Source: Robbsia andropogonis (GTDB lineage: Bacteria > Pseudomonadota > Gammaproteobacteria > Burkholderiales > Burkholderiaceae). From it: 32,396 nt of DNA. Position numbers and translations under genes: made by a program. This document shows, piece after piece, positions 1 through 9,451 of this stretch. The notes beneath the pieces were generated by a model that was given only the letters and a program-made list of their open reading frames with translations, searched no databases and was not told the DNA's origin. The DNA lies in contig NZ_LAQU01000041.1 of the NCBI RefSeq assembly GCF_000970345.1, positions 1 through 32,396 of the forward strand, read 5' to 3'. How positions within the stretch are numbered: position 1 is the first letter of the stretch; each line of letters starts with the position of its first letter.

Positions 1-1177
1 GACGCGACGCGGGCTCTGACCAATCGGGAGGACGTGCACCAGGCCCAGAGTGTCGGAAACGCACGTCCTCCTCGGACGGTGCTTCAGGCGCATCCAGATC
101 GCGGGCAACCACGGCCTCCGTAATGGCAGTCCGGAGGGCATCCAGACCACGGCCTGAACGCGCACTCACGAAAACGCGGGAAATATTACCATATTCGTTT
201 CTTTCAAATAGCTTAACATCATCGAGCTCCGGCACGGCATCGATCTTGTTCCAAACCAGCAATTGCGGCACATCCGCGGCGCCGATTTCCTTCAGCACCT
301 TGTTGACTTCGTCAATCTGATCCAGGCGCGCCGGATTGGCCGCATCGACGACGTGCACCAGCAGATCGGCCTGGGCCGTCTCCTCCAGCGTTGCCCGGAA
401 GGCGGCGACCAGCGTATGCGGTAAATCCCGAATAAATCCGACGGTGTCGCTCAAGACGATCGTGCCGGCGTCACCGAGAAATACCCGGCGCGAGGTGGTA
501 TCCAGCGTCGCAAACAACTGGTCCGCGGCATAGGTCTTGGCCTTCGTGATGGCGTTGAACAGCGTCGACTTCCCGGCATTGGTATAGCCGACCAGCGAAA
601 CGGAAAAGGCCTGACTACGTTCCCGGGCGCGGCGTTGCGTTCCATGCTGTCTCGCGAGCTTGGCCTGGCGCCCGCGGAGATACTTGATACGCTCGCCCAG
701 CAGACGGCGATCCGTCTCCAACTGCGTTTCACCAGGACCGCGAAGGCCGATACCGCCCTTTTGCCGTTCCAAGTGCGTCCACGCTCGCACCAGACGCGTC
801 GATAGATACTGCAATTGCGCAAGTTCTACCTGAACCTTGCCCTCGGCACTTTTAGCGCGTTGCGCAAAAATATCCAGAATCAGGCTGATACGATCAACGA
901 CCCGCGTCTCAAGCGCTTGCTCCAGATTACGCTGCTGAGCCGGTGACAATGCATGATTGAAGATGACCAGATCAACATGATGGTGTGCGACAAGAAGACG
1001 CAACTCTTCCGCCTTGCCGCTACCGATGAAGAATTTGGGATCGGGGCTAGCCCTTTTTCCTGTCACTGTGACGACAGGGTCGGCGCCGGCGCTAGTGGCC
1101 AGCATTGCCAGCTCTTCCAGGCTGGCCTGGAAATCGGCTTTGCCGAAATCCAGATTGACGAGTGCAGCGCGTGTCAA
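1..1177 (-). CDS. hflX: GTPase HflX, 3' end cut by window edge
   Basis: HflX is a ribosome-associated GTPase that splits stalled or stressed 70S ribosomes. I translated the whole frame (392 codons) and found it uninterrupted from the conserved N-terminal stretch AALVNLDFGKADF to the left edge. The GTP-binding motifs are visible: P-loop GYTNAGKS at about residues 197-204, the switch motif DTVGF near 245, and NKID near 311. The HflX-specific glycine-rich segment GGIGLRGPGETQLETDRR lies just before the G domain. There is no ATG between the hfq stop and the conserved N-terminus. I chose TTG at 1177, 100 bases after the hfq stop, with a weak GAGAGAA upstream; an upstream CTG is the only alternative. 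The gene follows hfq in the same direction, as in the usual hfq-hflX-hflKC order. Family call is firm; the start is uncertain. Confidence 0.93.
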   Translation of the reverse strand, partial: MTRAALVNLDFGKADFQASLEELAMLATSAGADPVVTVTGKRASPDPKFFIGSGKAEELRLLVAHHHVDLVIFNHALSPAQQRNLEQALETRVVDRISLILDIFAQRAKSAEGKVQVELAQLQYLSTRLVRAWTHLERQKGGIGLRGPGETQLETDRRLLGERIKYLRGRQAKLARQHGTQRRARERSQAFSVSLVGYTNAGKSTLFNAITKAKTYAADQLFATLDTTSRRVFLGDAGTIVLSDTVGFIRDLPHTLVAAFRATLEETAQADLLVHVVDAANPARLDQIDEVNKVLKEIGAADVPQLLVWNKIDAVPELDDVKLFERNEYGNISRVFVSARSGRGLDALRTAITEAVVARDLDAPEAPSEEDVRFRHSGPGARPPDWSEPASR

Positions 1178-1277
1178 ATTATCCGTTCTCTCGCGCGGCA
1201 GCCGTACGGCATATTGGTTGTTCGAACGTTCAACTTGTCTCGAAACCAACGTCGTACGACAGGCCGCTGTTCAGGGA

Positions 1278-1529
1278 TTACTCGGCCTGCGTGCCGGCTG
1301 CCGGCGCTGGCAGGTTGACCGGACGGGCAGGCACGACGGTCGAAATAGCGTGTTTGTAGACCATTTGCGTGACGGTGTTTTTCAGCAGCAAGACATACTG
1401 GTCGAAAGACTCGACCTGGCCTTGCAACTTGATGCCGTTCACCAGGTAGATCGACACGGGAACGTGCTCCTTGCGCAGGACATTCAAAAATGGGTCCTGA
1501 AGCAGTTGCCCTTTGTTGTTTTGACTCAT
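1278..1529 (-). CDS. hfq: RNA chaperone Hfq
   Basis: Hfq forms a hexameric ring that pairs small RNAs with mRNAs. The 83-residue product has the Sm1 segment ([20 protein letters not shown], about residues 23-42), the [10 protein letters not shown] strand, and the Sm2 motif [10 protein letters not shown] at 58-67. It ends in a short proline/alanine tail, so it belongs to the short-tailed beta-proteobacterial type, unlike the 102-residue E. coli protein. The start is the ATG at 1529, preceded by AGGGAGTC at normal spacing. The frame stays open for another 96 codons upstream, but that extension has no resemblance to Hfq and is rejected. It lies between der and hflX, its normal position in Burkholderia-type genomes. 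Confidence 0.97.
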   Translation of the reverse strand: MSQNNKGQLLQDPFLNVLRKEHVPVSIYLVNGIKLQGQVESFDQYVLLLKNTVTQMVYKHAISTVVPARPVNLPAPAAGTQAE

Positions 1530-1886
1530 AGCAGACTCCCTGTTGTTTTCGGGGTTTAAATTCAATGGTGGAGCGGGCGTTAGAAGTTTCGACCAGAGGA
1601 AGCAGGACGACCCGTCCCCACCACTATATCCGATTTTACCTGGGCTCCAGGCACCATACGGCCGGCTAGGACGGCAATCCATGCGCGCCGAAAGCCGCGG
1701 TTTTCGATGCCAGCAGCGGCAGGAATCGGGTATTTCATTACCGGCGCACGATACGGCCACGCTACCGGTCCACGCCGGACCGACCGCGTAAATCAGACGG
1801 TGCCGCACCACCCGCACCGCGTCCGACGCATCGTTCGTCCGACCCGGTCCAGGCGATCCTGCGCGTCGACTGCCGCGGGCGCGTTT
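1530..1886. other. der-hfq intergenic region
   Basis: This is 357 bases with no gene I can support. On the minus strand it ends in the hfq ribosome-binding site (AGGGAGTC next to 1529). A TATAGT hexamer at 1623-1628 on the minus strand is a possible -10 element for hfq, about 95 bases before the start codon, but no convincing -35 accompanies it. I see no terminator with a T-tract after der, so read-through from der into hfq is possible. Confidence 0.4.
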
Positions 1887-3233
1887 TTAATCCTTATTCA
1901 AAAACGGATTGTCGCTCGAACGGAATTCGATACGCAGCGGTGTCCCTACCAACTTGAAGGTCTCGCGGAAGCGGCCTTCGAGGTAACGACGATACGAATC
2001 GGTGATCGCATCCAGCGCATTACCGTGCACCACGATAATCGGTGGATTCTGACCACCTTGGTGCGCATACCGGAGTTTCGGACGAATCGCTCCCTTGCGG
2101 CGCGGTTGCTGATGCTCCACAGCCTCGATCAACGCCCGCGTCAACTTCGGCGTCGGCAATTTCGCCATCGCCGCCGCAAACGCATCATCGACCGCATGCA
2201 TCATTGCGCCAATGCCGGTTTTCTCCGTTGCGGAGATGAAAAAATGTTTCGCAAAGCCGAGGAATCGCAACTTACGCTCAAGATCTCCTTTCGCTTTTTC
2301 ACGAATGTATTCGTCGAGCCCATCCCACTTGTTGACGCCTACGACCAGGGCGCGCCCCTGCTCGACGATAAAGCCGGCAATATGCGCATCCTGCTCGCTG
2401 ATTTCCTGACGCGCGTCGAGCAGCAGGATAACGACATTCGCATCGGACACGGCTTGCAACGTCTTGATCACCGAAAATTTCTCGATGGCCTCGAAGACCT
2501 TGCCTCGCTTACGGATTCCCGCGGTGTCGATCAGCGTATAGGGCTTACCCTTGCGTTCGAAGTCAATGTAGATCGAATCACGCGTCGTGCCAGGCATGTC
2601 GAAGGCAATTACGCGTTCCTCACCTAGCAGCGTATTCACCAACGTCGACTTACCCACGTTCGGGCGGCCGACGATCGCGATCTTCATGCCGCGCGACGCC
2701 GCTTCTTCTTCCGTTGACACTCGACCGGCATAGGCGACATCGAGGGCTTCCTCGATCAACTCATTCACGCCATCTCCATGCGCGGACGAAATCGCACGTG
2801 GGTCGCCAAGCCCCAGTTCGTAGAAATCCGTCGCAACAGCCGAATAACGCATGCCTTCGGCCTTGTTGACGACCAGTAATACCGGCCGCCCGCTCTTGCG
2901 TAGATAAGTCGCAATAGCGGCGTCCTGCGGAGCGAGACCCAGGCGTCCATCGACGATGAATACGATGACGTCCGATTCCTCCACCGCCTGCCGTGTCTGA
3001 CGGGCCATCTCATACAGGATGCCCTCTTTCGCCACCGGCTCGAAGCCGCCCGTGTCGACGACCAGATAAGGCCGCGTGCCTTCGCGCGTGCCGGCGCGCC
3101 CTTCGCCATAGTGGCGGTCTCGGGTCAAGCCCGGCAGATCCGCCACCAACGCGTCGCGCGAGCGGGTCAATCGATTGAACAGCGTTGACTTACCCACATT
3201 GGGGCGGCCAACGAGCGTGATTACGGGTTTCAT
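1887..3233 (-). CDS. der: ribosome biogenesis GTPase Der (EngA)
   Basis: Der is an essential tandem GTPase needed for maturation of the 50S ribosomal subunit. The 448-residue product shows two complete G domains followed by a C-terminal KH-like domain. The first domain has GRPNVGKS at 9-16, DTGG at 60-63 and NKAE at 123-126. The second has GRPNVGKS at 189-196, DTAG in the switch region and NKWD. The C-terminal part carries the conserved [16 protein letters not shown] stretch. Length is normal for the family. The ATG at 3233 has a GAGAGTGG purine-rich stretch just upstream. It lies 176 bases after bamB in the same direction, the usual bamB-der pairing. No anomaly was seen. Confidence 0.97.
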   Translation of the reverse strand: MKPVITLVGRPNVGKSTLFNRLTRSRDALVADLPGLTRDRHYGEGRAGTREGTRPYLVVDTGGFEPVAKEGILYEMARQTRQAVEESDVIVFIVDGRLGLAPQDAAIATYLRKSGRPVLLVVNKAEGMRYSAVATDFYELGLGDPRAISSAHGDGVNELIEEALDVAYAGRVSTEEEAASRGMKIAIVGRPNVGKSTLVNTLLGEERVIAFDMPGTTRDSIYIDFERKGKPYTLIDTAGIRKRGKVFEAIEKFSVIKTLQAVSDANVVILLLDARQEISEQDAHIAGFIVEQGRALVVGVNKWDGLDEYIREKAKGDLERKLRFLGFAKHFFISATEKTGIGAMMHAVDDAFAAAMAKLPTPKLTRALIEAVEHQQPRRKGAIRPKLRYAHQGGQNPPIIVVHGNALDAITDSYRRYLEGRFRETFKLVGTPLRIEFRSSDNPFLNKD

Positions 3234-3253
3234 TATCCACTCTCAAAACGCCA

Positions 3254-3290
3254 ACGGCCGTCGCGCCGCCCTGGGGCGGCCAGCGGCCGT
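3254..3290. repeat. nested GC-rich inverted repeat between bamB and der
   Basis: The outer arms ACGGCCG and CGGCCGT (3254-3260 and 3284-3290) enclose inner arms GCCGCC and GGCGGC around a CTGG loop (3265-3280). The element sits in the bamB-der spacer, just upstream of the der ribosome-binding site on the minus strand. No T-tract follows on either strand, so it does not look like an intrinsic terminator. It could be an RNA-stabilising or pausing hairpin between the two cistrons. Confidence 0.5.
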
Positions 3291-3409
3291 CGACACGACG
3301 CACCCGGCACCGCACCGCGCCCTATGCGCCGGCGATACAACCATCACGGATGCGTTGCTGCATGTTCGTACTGCGTATTCGTATTGCGTATCGCCGCGTA
3401 TTACTCGCG

Positions 3410-4588
3410 TTACTGCGGCTGAAAAGCGTACAGATCGCCGCTGGACGTCTGCACGATCAATGTGTCACCGGAGACAACGGCAGGCGCCGTGATCGGATTA
3501 CCATCAGTCTTCATCCGCGCGATAAATTGGCCATTTTCCGTAGACAAAAAATGCACGAAGCCCTTGTAGTCACCCACCACCACTGCGTGCCCCAACAACA
3601 CGGGCCGGCTCAGATCGCGACTGCGCAGCGCCTTGTTTTCCCATAATGGTCGTCCGCTATTGGCATCGAATGCGCTGACCACGGAGAAGTCGTCGCCCGC
3701 CACCACCATCTGCGCATCCTCTGCAACGCCGTTATACGTAGAGAACGGATGTTCCCACACCGGCTGGCCATTTTCGACATCAAAACAGCCCAGACGCCCC
3801 TGGAAGCTACCGGCGCATGCCAGACGGCCGACCAATTCCGGCGAACCCGATACGTCATTGATTCGCTCCACCTCGGTCACGCCTTGCGGGAACGATACCG
3901 GCGATTGCCAGAACGGTTCGCCACTGTCGATATTGATCGCCGCGATCGAGCCGCCCGGGAAGCCCGCCAATACGCCATTCGCACCAGCGAACCGCATGCC
4001 CAGCGTCGTCCGCAGATTCAGCGGCACGGCGCGATTGCGATAGACCCACTTCTGCTCGCCGGTGCGCGCGTCAAACGCGGTAATCTGGCCGTCGGCGGTT
4101 CGGACAATGACCAGATTGTGCCCGATCAATGGCGCCGTCAATATCTCGCCACCCACGCTGCCACTCCAGACACGATTGCCGTCGGCATCGAGCACGATGA
4201 CATAGCCGTCCTGCGCACCGACCGCGACCAGCGAGGCGTCATCCGCGACACCCACACCGGCCGTCAAGGATTCCTTGAGCTTCGTACGCCAGATGGTGCG
4301 ACCGCTCGCCGCGTCAAACTTGGCTACCGAGCCGTTATTGCCGGCGGCAAACACAAAACCGTTCACCACTGTCGGCTGGAACAGGAAGCCCTTCGACTTA
4401 CCGACGCTCGCCTTCCATGCCTGCTTGACCTCCATGACCGGCTTGAAGTCGGTCAATGGCGTCGGCACGCGACGCGGGTCCTTGGTCGACGAACAAGCGG
4501 CCAGGATGGCGATCGACATCGCCACCAACGTCGTGCGAACGATCGCGGATCCGGTGCGCCGGGTCGTAACAGTCTTCAGGTGCAGCAT
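3410..4588 (-). CDS. bamB: outer membrane assembly lipoprotein BamB
   Basis: BamB is the beta-propeller lipoprotein of the BAM complex, which inserts beta-barrel proteins into the outer membrane. From the ATG at 4588 the product is 392 residues. A signal peptide ends in the lipobox LAAC, with the lipidated cysteine at about residue 32. The body has repeated PQQ-like blades, seen as recurring segments such as FDAASGRTIWR, FDARTGEQKWVYRN, FDVENGQPVWEH and FDANSGRPLWEN. The frame is open for 35 more codons upstream, but that would put the lipobox far too deep. The chosen ATG has GGAG about 12 bases upstream. The gene lies between the YfgM-like gene and der, the common order in proteobacteria. 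Confidence 0.94.
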   Translation of the reverse strand: MLHLKTVTTRRTGSAIVRTTLVAMSIAILAACSSTKDPRRVPTPLTDFKPVMEVKQAWKASVGKSKGFLFQPTVVNGFVFAAGNNGSVAKFDAASGRTIWRTKLKESLTAGVGVADDASLVAVGAQDGYVIVLDADGNRVWSGSVGGEILTAPLIGHNLVIVRTADGQITAFDARTGEQKWVYRNRAVPLNLRTTLGMRFAGANGVLAGFPGGSIAAINIDSGEPFWQSPVSFPQGVTEVERINDVSGSPELVGRLACAGSFQGRLGCFDVENGQPVWEHPFSTYNGVAEDAQMVVAGDDFSVVSAFDANSGRPLWENKALRSRDLSRPVLLGHAVVVGDYKGFVHFLSTENGQFIARMKTDGNPITAPAVVSGDTLIVQTSSGDLYAFQPQ

Positions 4589-4717
4589 TATCGAGAGGGC
4601 TCCGCGAGAAAAAGCGTATTGTGCCGTGAAGTGCCGGTCGTACAGGCCACGAACGGCAAAGAATCGGGTAAACAAGCGATGTAAGACAGTCACCGCGCAT
4701 TACAACGCCGGCGCGGG

Positions 4718-5359
4718 TCAGCCACCCAACGCATCCAGCTTCAACTGCACGATCTGGCGCGACGACGCATCGTCCGATGCCAATTGCTTCAAGGCATCAC
4801 GGTACGCGACACGCGCATCGTCGCGCTTGCCAGCGGCTGCGAGCAGGTCGCCACGGCGATCGGCGCGCAATGCACCGAACCCGTCATCATCCTTGCCGGA
4901 CAGCAGCGCCAGCCCGGCGTCATACGCCTTCTGGTCCAGCAACACACCCGCCAGGCGGATACGCGCGATCTGCTGATAGCTGCTGTCGCCACCGTGGTCG
5001 ATTACCCATTGCAGTTCGGCTTTGGCGCCGTCCATGTCCTTCGCGCGATACAACACGGCCGCCGCGCCCAACGCCGTCATCCGCGCATAAGGGGTACGGC
5101 CGAAAGACGATGTCATGTCCGAAGTGATACGGCGTACACGCGGCACATCCCCCGCGCCCTGATTCGCCGACACAGCCTGCTGAAATTGCTCATACAGTGC
5201 AGCTGCCTCGGTGGTCTGACGCCGCTGCCAATAGTGCCAACCGCTCCAAGCCGCCAAGACGACCAAGACAGCCAGCACCACCCAGGTCAGGGCATTGCCC
5301 CAGCGCGCCCACCACGCCTTCAGATTATCGAGCGTCTCTTGTTCGTCGTGATAGCTCAT
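4718..5359 (-). CDS. YfgM-like inner-membrane tetratricopeptide protein
   Basis: The 213-residue protein begins with a short cytoplasmic segment (MSYHDEQETLDNLKAWWARW). One strong transmembrane helix follows at about residues 22-44, then an alanine-rich helical periplasmic region that reads like degenerate TPR repeats. This matches the YfgM/ancillary SecYEG translocon subunit family, which in E. coli associates with SecYEG and periplasmic chaperones. Its place between hisS and bamB is the classic location of yfgM. The gene ends 129 bases before the bamB start. No soluble catalytic motif is visible, consistent with a scaffold or chaperone role. The function in this organism is inferred from family and context. 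Confidence 0.87.
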   Translation of the reverse strand: MSYHDEQETLDNLKAWWARWGNALTWVVLAVLVVLAAWSGWHYWQRRQTTEAAALYEQFQQAVSANQGAGDVPRVRRITSDMTSSFGRTPYARMTALGAAAVLYRAKDMDGAKAELQWVIDHGGDSSYQQIARIRLAGVLLDQKAYDAGLALLSGKDDDGFGALRADRRGDLLAAAGKRDDARVAYRDALKQLASDDASSRQIVQLKLDALGG

Positions 5360-5433
5360 CGCCCGCCAATTACTTGCTTATTAAAATGAAACCGGCCGTC
5401 AAGCCCGGCTTATCGCGTATTCAAACCGCCCCG

Positions 5434-6756
5434 TTAGTCCGTGGCGCGCGTGATTCGTTCAATCAAATGTTCCGCCAACGCATCGAAAGCCACCGTCTGC
5501 TGCGCCTGGACATCACCAGCGGGTGCTCGCAGCGCCTTCACGCTGACGGTGCCGTTGGCCACTTCATCCTCGCCAAAAATCACGGCAAACGCGGCACCAC
5601 TGGCGTCGGCACGTTTCATTTGCGACTTGAAGCTGCTGCTGGCACCGTCGGCACTGCAATGCAGGATCACGTCGAATCCCGCATCCCGCAACCGCTCCGC
5701 TGCGATAAAAGCCTTGATGCGCGCTTCATCACCCTGGTGCAGCACATACGCGTCACAACCCTGCGGCTCCGGCCCCAGATCGGCAGCCTTTAGCAGCTCT
5801 AGAATGCGCTCAACGCCCATGGCCCAGCCACAACTTGGCGCGGGCTTGCCACCCAGTTGTTCGACCAGGGGATCATAGCGCCCGCCACCCGCCACCGTTC
5901 CTTGCGATCCCAGTTGATCGGTGATCCACTCGAACACGGTCAGATTGTAATAATCAAGTCCTCGTACCAGACGAGGATTGATCTTGAACGGGATATTGTT
6001 CTCCAGCAGCAAGCGCTGAACGCCCTCGAAATGCTTCAGCGATGCCTCGCCGAGATAGTCGATGAGCTTGGGCGCCGCGTCGACCATCGCCTGCATGGCC
6101 GGATTTTTTGTATCGAGCACGCGCAAGGGGTTCGAATACAGTCGACGCTTACCATCCTCGTCAAGTTGATCCTGATGCTTTTCCAGGTAGGCGATCAAAT
6201 CCGCGCGATGACGTGCGCGTTCCTCCGCCTGGCCCAGTGAATTCAACTCGAGGCGGATACCGGTCAACCCGAGGTCGTCCCAGAGCCGCTGGCACATCAT
6301 GATGATTTCGGCATCGGCGTCGGGGCCGGCAAATCCCAACGCTTCCACGCCCACTTGATGAAATTGTCGATAACGGCCGCGCTGCGGGCGCTCGTGACGG
6401 AACATCGGCCCAACGTACCACAGCCGCTTCGGGCCATCGTACAGCAGGTTGTGTTCGATCGACGCACGCACAACCGCAGCGGTGTTCTCCGGACGCAGCG
6501 TCAATTTCTCACCGTTCAAGGCGTCCGTGAAGCTGTACATCTCTTTTTCGACAATATCGGTCACCTCACCGATACCACGGGTGAACAACTGCGTATGCTC
6601 GACGATAGGTGTCCGTATATTCTGATAACCATACGACTTCAGCATCGACTGCACCGTCGATTCAAAAAACGCCCACAACGGCGCGTCCGCCGGCAGAAGA
6701 TCATTCATCCCCTTTACGCCGGTCAGTTTTTCCAACTTATTCTTCTGCTCTGCCAT
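5434..6756 (-). CDS. hisS: histidine--tRNA ligase
   Basis: HisS charges tRNA-His with histidine in the cytoplasm. The 440-residue product is a complete class II synthetase. Motif 1 is around RTPIVEH at 48-54, and motif 2 around [16 protein letters not shown] at 119-134. The histidine-specific motifs are LVRGLDYYN at 263-271 and AGGGRYD at 289-295, and motif 3 is [10 protein letters not shown] at 310-319. A C-terminal anticodon-binding domain follows, ending near residue 440. Only 12 bases separate it from the ispG stop, so the two are very likely co-transcribed. Length and motifs are normal. Confidence 0.97.
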   Translation of the reverse strand: MAEQKNKLEKLTGVKGMNDLLPADAPLWAFFESTVQSMLKSYGYQNIRTPIVEHTQLFTRGIGEVTDIVEKEMYSFTDALNGEKLTLRPENTAAVVRASIEHNLLYDGPKRLWYVGPMFRHERPQRGRYRQFHQVGVEALGFAGPDADAEIIMMCQRLWDDLGLTGIRLELNSLGQAEERARHRADLIAYLEKHQDQLDEDGKRRLYSNPLRVLDTKNPAMQAMVDAAPKLIDYLGEASLKHFEGVQRLLLENNIPFKINPRLVRGLDYYNLTVFEWITDQLGSQGTVAGGGRYDPLVEQLGGKPAPSCGWAMGVERILELLKAADLGPEPQGCDAYVLHQGDEARIKAFIAAERLRDAGFDVILHCSADGASSSFKSQMKRADASGAAFAVIFGEDEVANGTVSVKALRAPAGDVQAQQTVAFDALAEHLIERITRATD

Positions 6757-6768
6757 ATCTTGTGTTGT

Positions 6769-8070
6769 TCAGACGGTTGCATCCGCTGCCGTGGCGGCGT
6801 TCGCACCGTCAGCGTGGGCGCCATACTTGCGCGCCACGTATTCATCGACGATCACCTGAAATTCCTCAGCTATCCGGTCCCCCCGCAGCGTCTTGACCTT
6901 TTCGCCGTCGATAAAGACCGGCGCCGCCGGGGATTCCCCGGATCCAGGCAAACTGATACCGATATTCGCGTGTTTCGACTCACCTGGTCCGTTGACGATG
7001 CAGCCCATCACAGCGACCTGCATCTTTTCCACGCCCGGATAGGTTTCGCGCCACGTCAGCATCTGCGTGCGCAGATACGTCTGAATTTTCGATGCCAGTT
7101 CCTGGAACACGGTGCTGGTCGTACGACCGCAACCCGGGCATGCGATGACCATCGGCGTAAACGATCGCAGACCCATCGTCTGAAGAATTTCCTGCGCCAC
7201 CACGACCTCACCGGTGCGAGCGCCACCCGGCTCCGGCGTCAACGACACGCGAATCGTGTCGCCGATGCCTTGCTGCAAAAGCACCGATAACGCAGCAGTG
7301 GATGCGACGATGCCCTTCGATCCCATGCCGGCCTCGGTCAAGCCAAGGTGCAACGCATAGTCGCAGCGTCGGCCCAGTTCACTGTAGACGGCGATCAGAT
7401 CCTGCACGTCACTGACCTTGCAGGACAGGATGATGCGATTGCGCCCTAGCCCGACATCCTCCGCTGCTTGCGCCGAGCCGAGTGCGGAGGCGATCAAGGC
7501 TTCATACATTACCTTTTTCGCATCCCATGGCTCCGCGCGCAGCGCGTTTTCGTCCATCATCCGCGCAAGTAGATCCTGATCCAGGCTGCCCCAGTTGACG
7601 CCTATCCGTACCGGCTTGTCGTATTTGCACGCAACCTCGATCATTTGGGCAAACTGCGTATCACGCTTCGCCCCGTGCCCGACATTGCCAGGGTTGATCC
7701 GGTATTTGGACAGCGCGTCCGCGCAGTCCGGATATTTGGTCAACAGTAAATGACCGTTGTAATGGAAATCACCGACGAGCGGCACGTCCACGCCCATCTT
7801 GTCGAGCTGATCACGGATATACGGCACCGCCTGCGCGGCTTCTGGCGTATTGACGGTGATACGAACCAGCTCGGAGCCGGCCTGCGCCAATTCCTTGATC
7901 TGGATCGCCGTGCCAATCGCATCGACCGTATCCGTATTTGTCATGGACTGCACACGCACCGGCGCGGCACCGCCGATCGTGACCAGACGACCGGCCCAGC
8001 GCACGTCCACCGCCACCGATTGACGGCGTGGTGCCGGTCCCGCGAACTCTCTAACTTGATCGATCTGCAT
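6769..8070 (-). CDS. ispG: 4-hydroxy-3-methylbut-2-en-1-yl diphosphate synthase IspG (GcpE)
   Basis: IspG is the iron-sulfur enzyme that converts methylerythritol cyclodiphosphate to HMBPP in the MEP isoprenoid pathway. From the ATG at 8070 the product is 433 residues, close to Burkholderia homologues. The TIM-barrel part opens with [19 protein letters not shown]. The 4Fe-4S ligands are visible as CPGC (Cys311 and Cys314) and Cys357 in [11 protein letters not shown], followed by Glu364. The frame is open upstream to 8148, with an ATG at 8124 that has a reasonable AAGG spacing, so a 451-residue form is possible. I prefer 8070 because conserved sequence begins only around residue 14 of that form. 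It sits between rodZ and hisS. Confidence 0.95.
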   Translation of the reverse strand: MQIDQVREFAGPAPRRQSVAVDVRWAGRLVTIGGAAPVRVQSMTNTDTVDAIGTAIQIKELAQAGSELVRITVNTPEAAQAVPYIRDQLDKMGVDVPLVGDFHYNGHLLLTKYPDCADALSKYRINPGNVGHGAKRDTQFAQMIEVACKYDKPVRIGVNWGSLDQDLLARMMDENALRAEPWDAKKVMYEALIASALGSAQAAEDVGLGRNRIILSCKVSDVQDLIAVYSELGRRCDYALHLGLTEAGMGSKGIVASTAALSVLLQQGIGDTIRVSLTPEPGGARTGEVVVAQEILQTMGLRSFTPMVIACPGCGRTTSTVFQELASKIQTYLRTQMLTWRETYPGVEKMQVAVMGCIVNGPGESKHANIGISLPGSGESPAAPVFIDGEKVKTLRGDRIAEEFQVIVDEYVARKYGAHADGANAATAADATV

Positions 8071-8166
8071 GTCTATAGGACCTTCGTCCAAAAATGTCGT
8101 TCCGCACGCCGTCCGCCGGTCCATTTCACCTTGGCGCACGTCACCCAATCCACCTACGGAACAGCA

Positions 8167-9303
8167 TTATCGCAGCGTAAACCGCGCGACGTTACGTCCC
8201 GATTTTGCATAAGGGGTCAAATCCACCGGCTGACCATCCTGCGTCACAGCGCTCATGCCGCTGATATTACCGATCGTAACGCGCATTGGCCGAACCCCCT
8301 CCATCTGCTGCGTCTGTCCCGCATGCACGATCCCTGAAAACACCATATGCCCGTCAGCCTGTACGACACTGACCCAGCTATCCTGCGTCGCCGTCATAGT
8401 CACCGGGATTGCCCCTGCCGGCACGACAACCTCGGAGGCTGCCGCTTGGGGGGCCGCCCCGGCGCTGGGAGACGACACCGCCGCCAGCGTCGCAGCCGCG
8501 GCCGACCCCGTATCCGCTGCCGCCGCAGCCAAGGCATTCGAGGGCGCCGCCATGGCCGCAGTGACGTTCGCCATCGCCCCCGACGCCGCACCGGCATCGC
8601 CACCACCAGTCGTGACTTCACCCGAACCGGACGACGAACCAACGATCGACGGCAACGACGACATCACCGCGCCTGACGCTGGCGTGGAAGTGCCGCCAAC
8701 ATCGACCTGGCCTCCGGAATTCGGATTGGCCATGGCGATATCGGCCTTCGCGTCACCGCGTACTTTCTGTAACCAGCCATTCGGCTCATTGCCGGCGCGC
8801 CAGACCACAAGCAGCACCAGCACGACGAATGCCGCCGTGCCACCCCAAAGCCACGAGCGCCGATCCGATCTGCGCGTGCTCCAGCTCAATGGTACGTTCG
8901 CCCGGCGCATGCTTGCGGGCTTGCCCGAAGACTGCGGCAACGACGACAAATCAGTCGTGGGGGTCTGTACACCACGCAATGCGTCCGCCAGGGGGCCCGG
9001 ATCGATGCCAAGCACTTTTGCGTAGCTGCGCGTCAAACCGACAGAGAACGCGGCATCGTGGAGCGCCCCCAGATTCCCACGCTCCAAGGCTTCGATCTTG
9101 GACGTCCCAACTTTCAAACGCGATGCCATTTCATCGATGGATCGACCCTTCGCGAGGCGGGCCGCGGCCAGCCGCTCGCCGACGGCTGCCGCCGCATTCG
9201 CGGCCGCGGTACCGCCCGTCGAAGCTCCCACCGGGGGTGCTGCCTCGCGCACGCCCCCGGCGCCGGTGCTCGGCACGATGCCATCGTCTCTGTTCATATC
9301 CAT
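8167..9303 (-). CDS. rodZ: cytoskeleton protein RodZ
   Basis: RodZ is a bitopic inner-membrane protein that ties MreB filaments to the wall-synthesis machinery and sets rod shape. From the ATG at 9303 (378 residues) the parts are as follows. A short disordered N-terminus is followed by a cytoplasmic Xre-type helix-turn-helix domain at about 41-108 (VGERLAAARLAKGRSIDEMA opens it). A basic stretch precedes one transmembrane helix at about 151-170, then comes a long Ala/Ser/Gly-rich periplasmic linker. The C-terminal beta domain (DUF4115) starts near ATQDSWVSVVQADGHMVFSG. I chose this ATG because AGGA lies seven bases upstream; ATGs at 9318 and 9297 are alternatives. The pilF-type gene often found between rlmN and rodZ is missing here. 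Confidence 0.9.
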   Translation of the reverse strand: MDMNRDDGIVPSTGAGGVREAAPPVGASTGGTAAANAAAAVGERLAAARLAKGRSIDEMASRLKVGTSKIEALERGNLGALHDAAFSVGLTRSYAKVLGIDPGPLADALRGVQTPTTDLSSLPQSSGKPASMRRANVPLSWSTRRSDRRSWLWGGTAAFVVLVLLVVWRAGNEPNGWLQKVRGDAKADIAMANPNSGGQVDVGGTSTPASGAVMSSLPSIVGSSSGSGEVTTGGGDAGAASGAMANVTAAMAAPSNALAAAAADTGSAAAATLAAVSSPSAGAAPQAAASEVVVPAGAIPVTMTATQDSWVSVVQADGHMVFSGIVHAGQTQQMEGVRPMRVTIGNISGMSAVTQDGQPVDLTPYAKSGRNVARFTLR

Positions 9304-9451
9304 CCGCAAATCCTGCATCCAAGAGTTCCGAATCCCTACCGCGTTACACTCAAGGCAGGCAGCCCTTTCAACAAGCGCCGCCGCCGCGCCGCAGCATGTC
9401 AATCGTTACGGCGATACTCTATCCCACGCGGGCGCACAGCCGCGAACCGCA

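Noticed and set aside
1530-1817. In-frame upstream extension of hfq (96 codons)
   Set aside because: No similarity to Hfq, and a good ribosome-binding site stands right before the ATG at 1529.
3410-4693. Longer bamB start at 4693
   Set aside because: It would place the lipobox cysteine about 67 residues in, too deep for a lipoprotein signal peptide.
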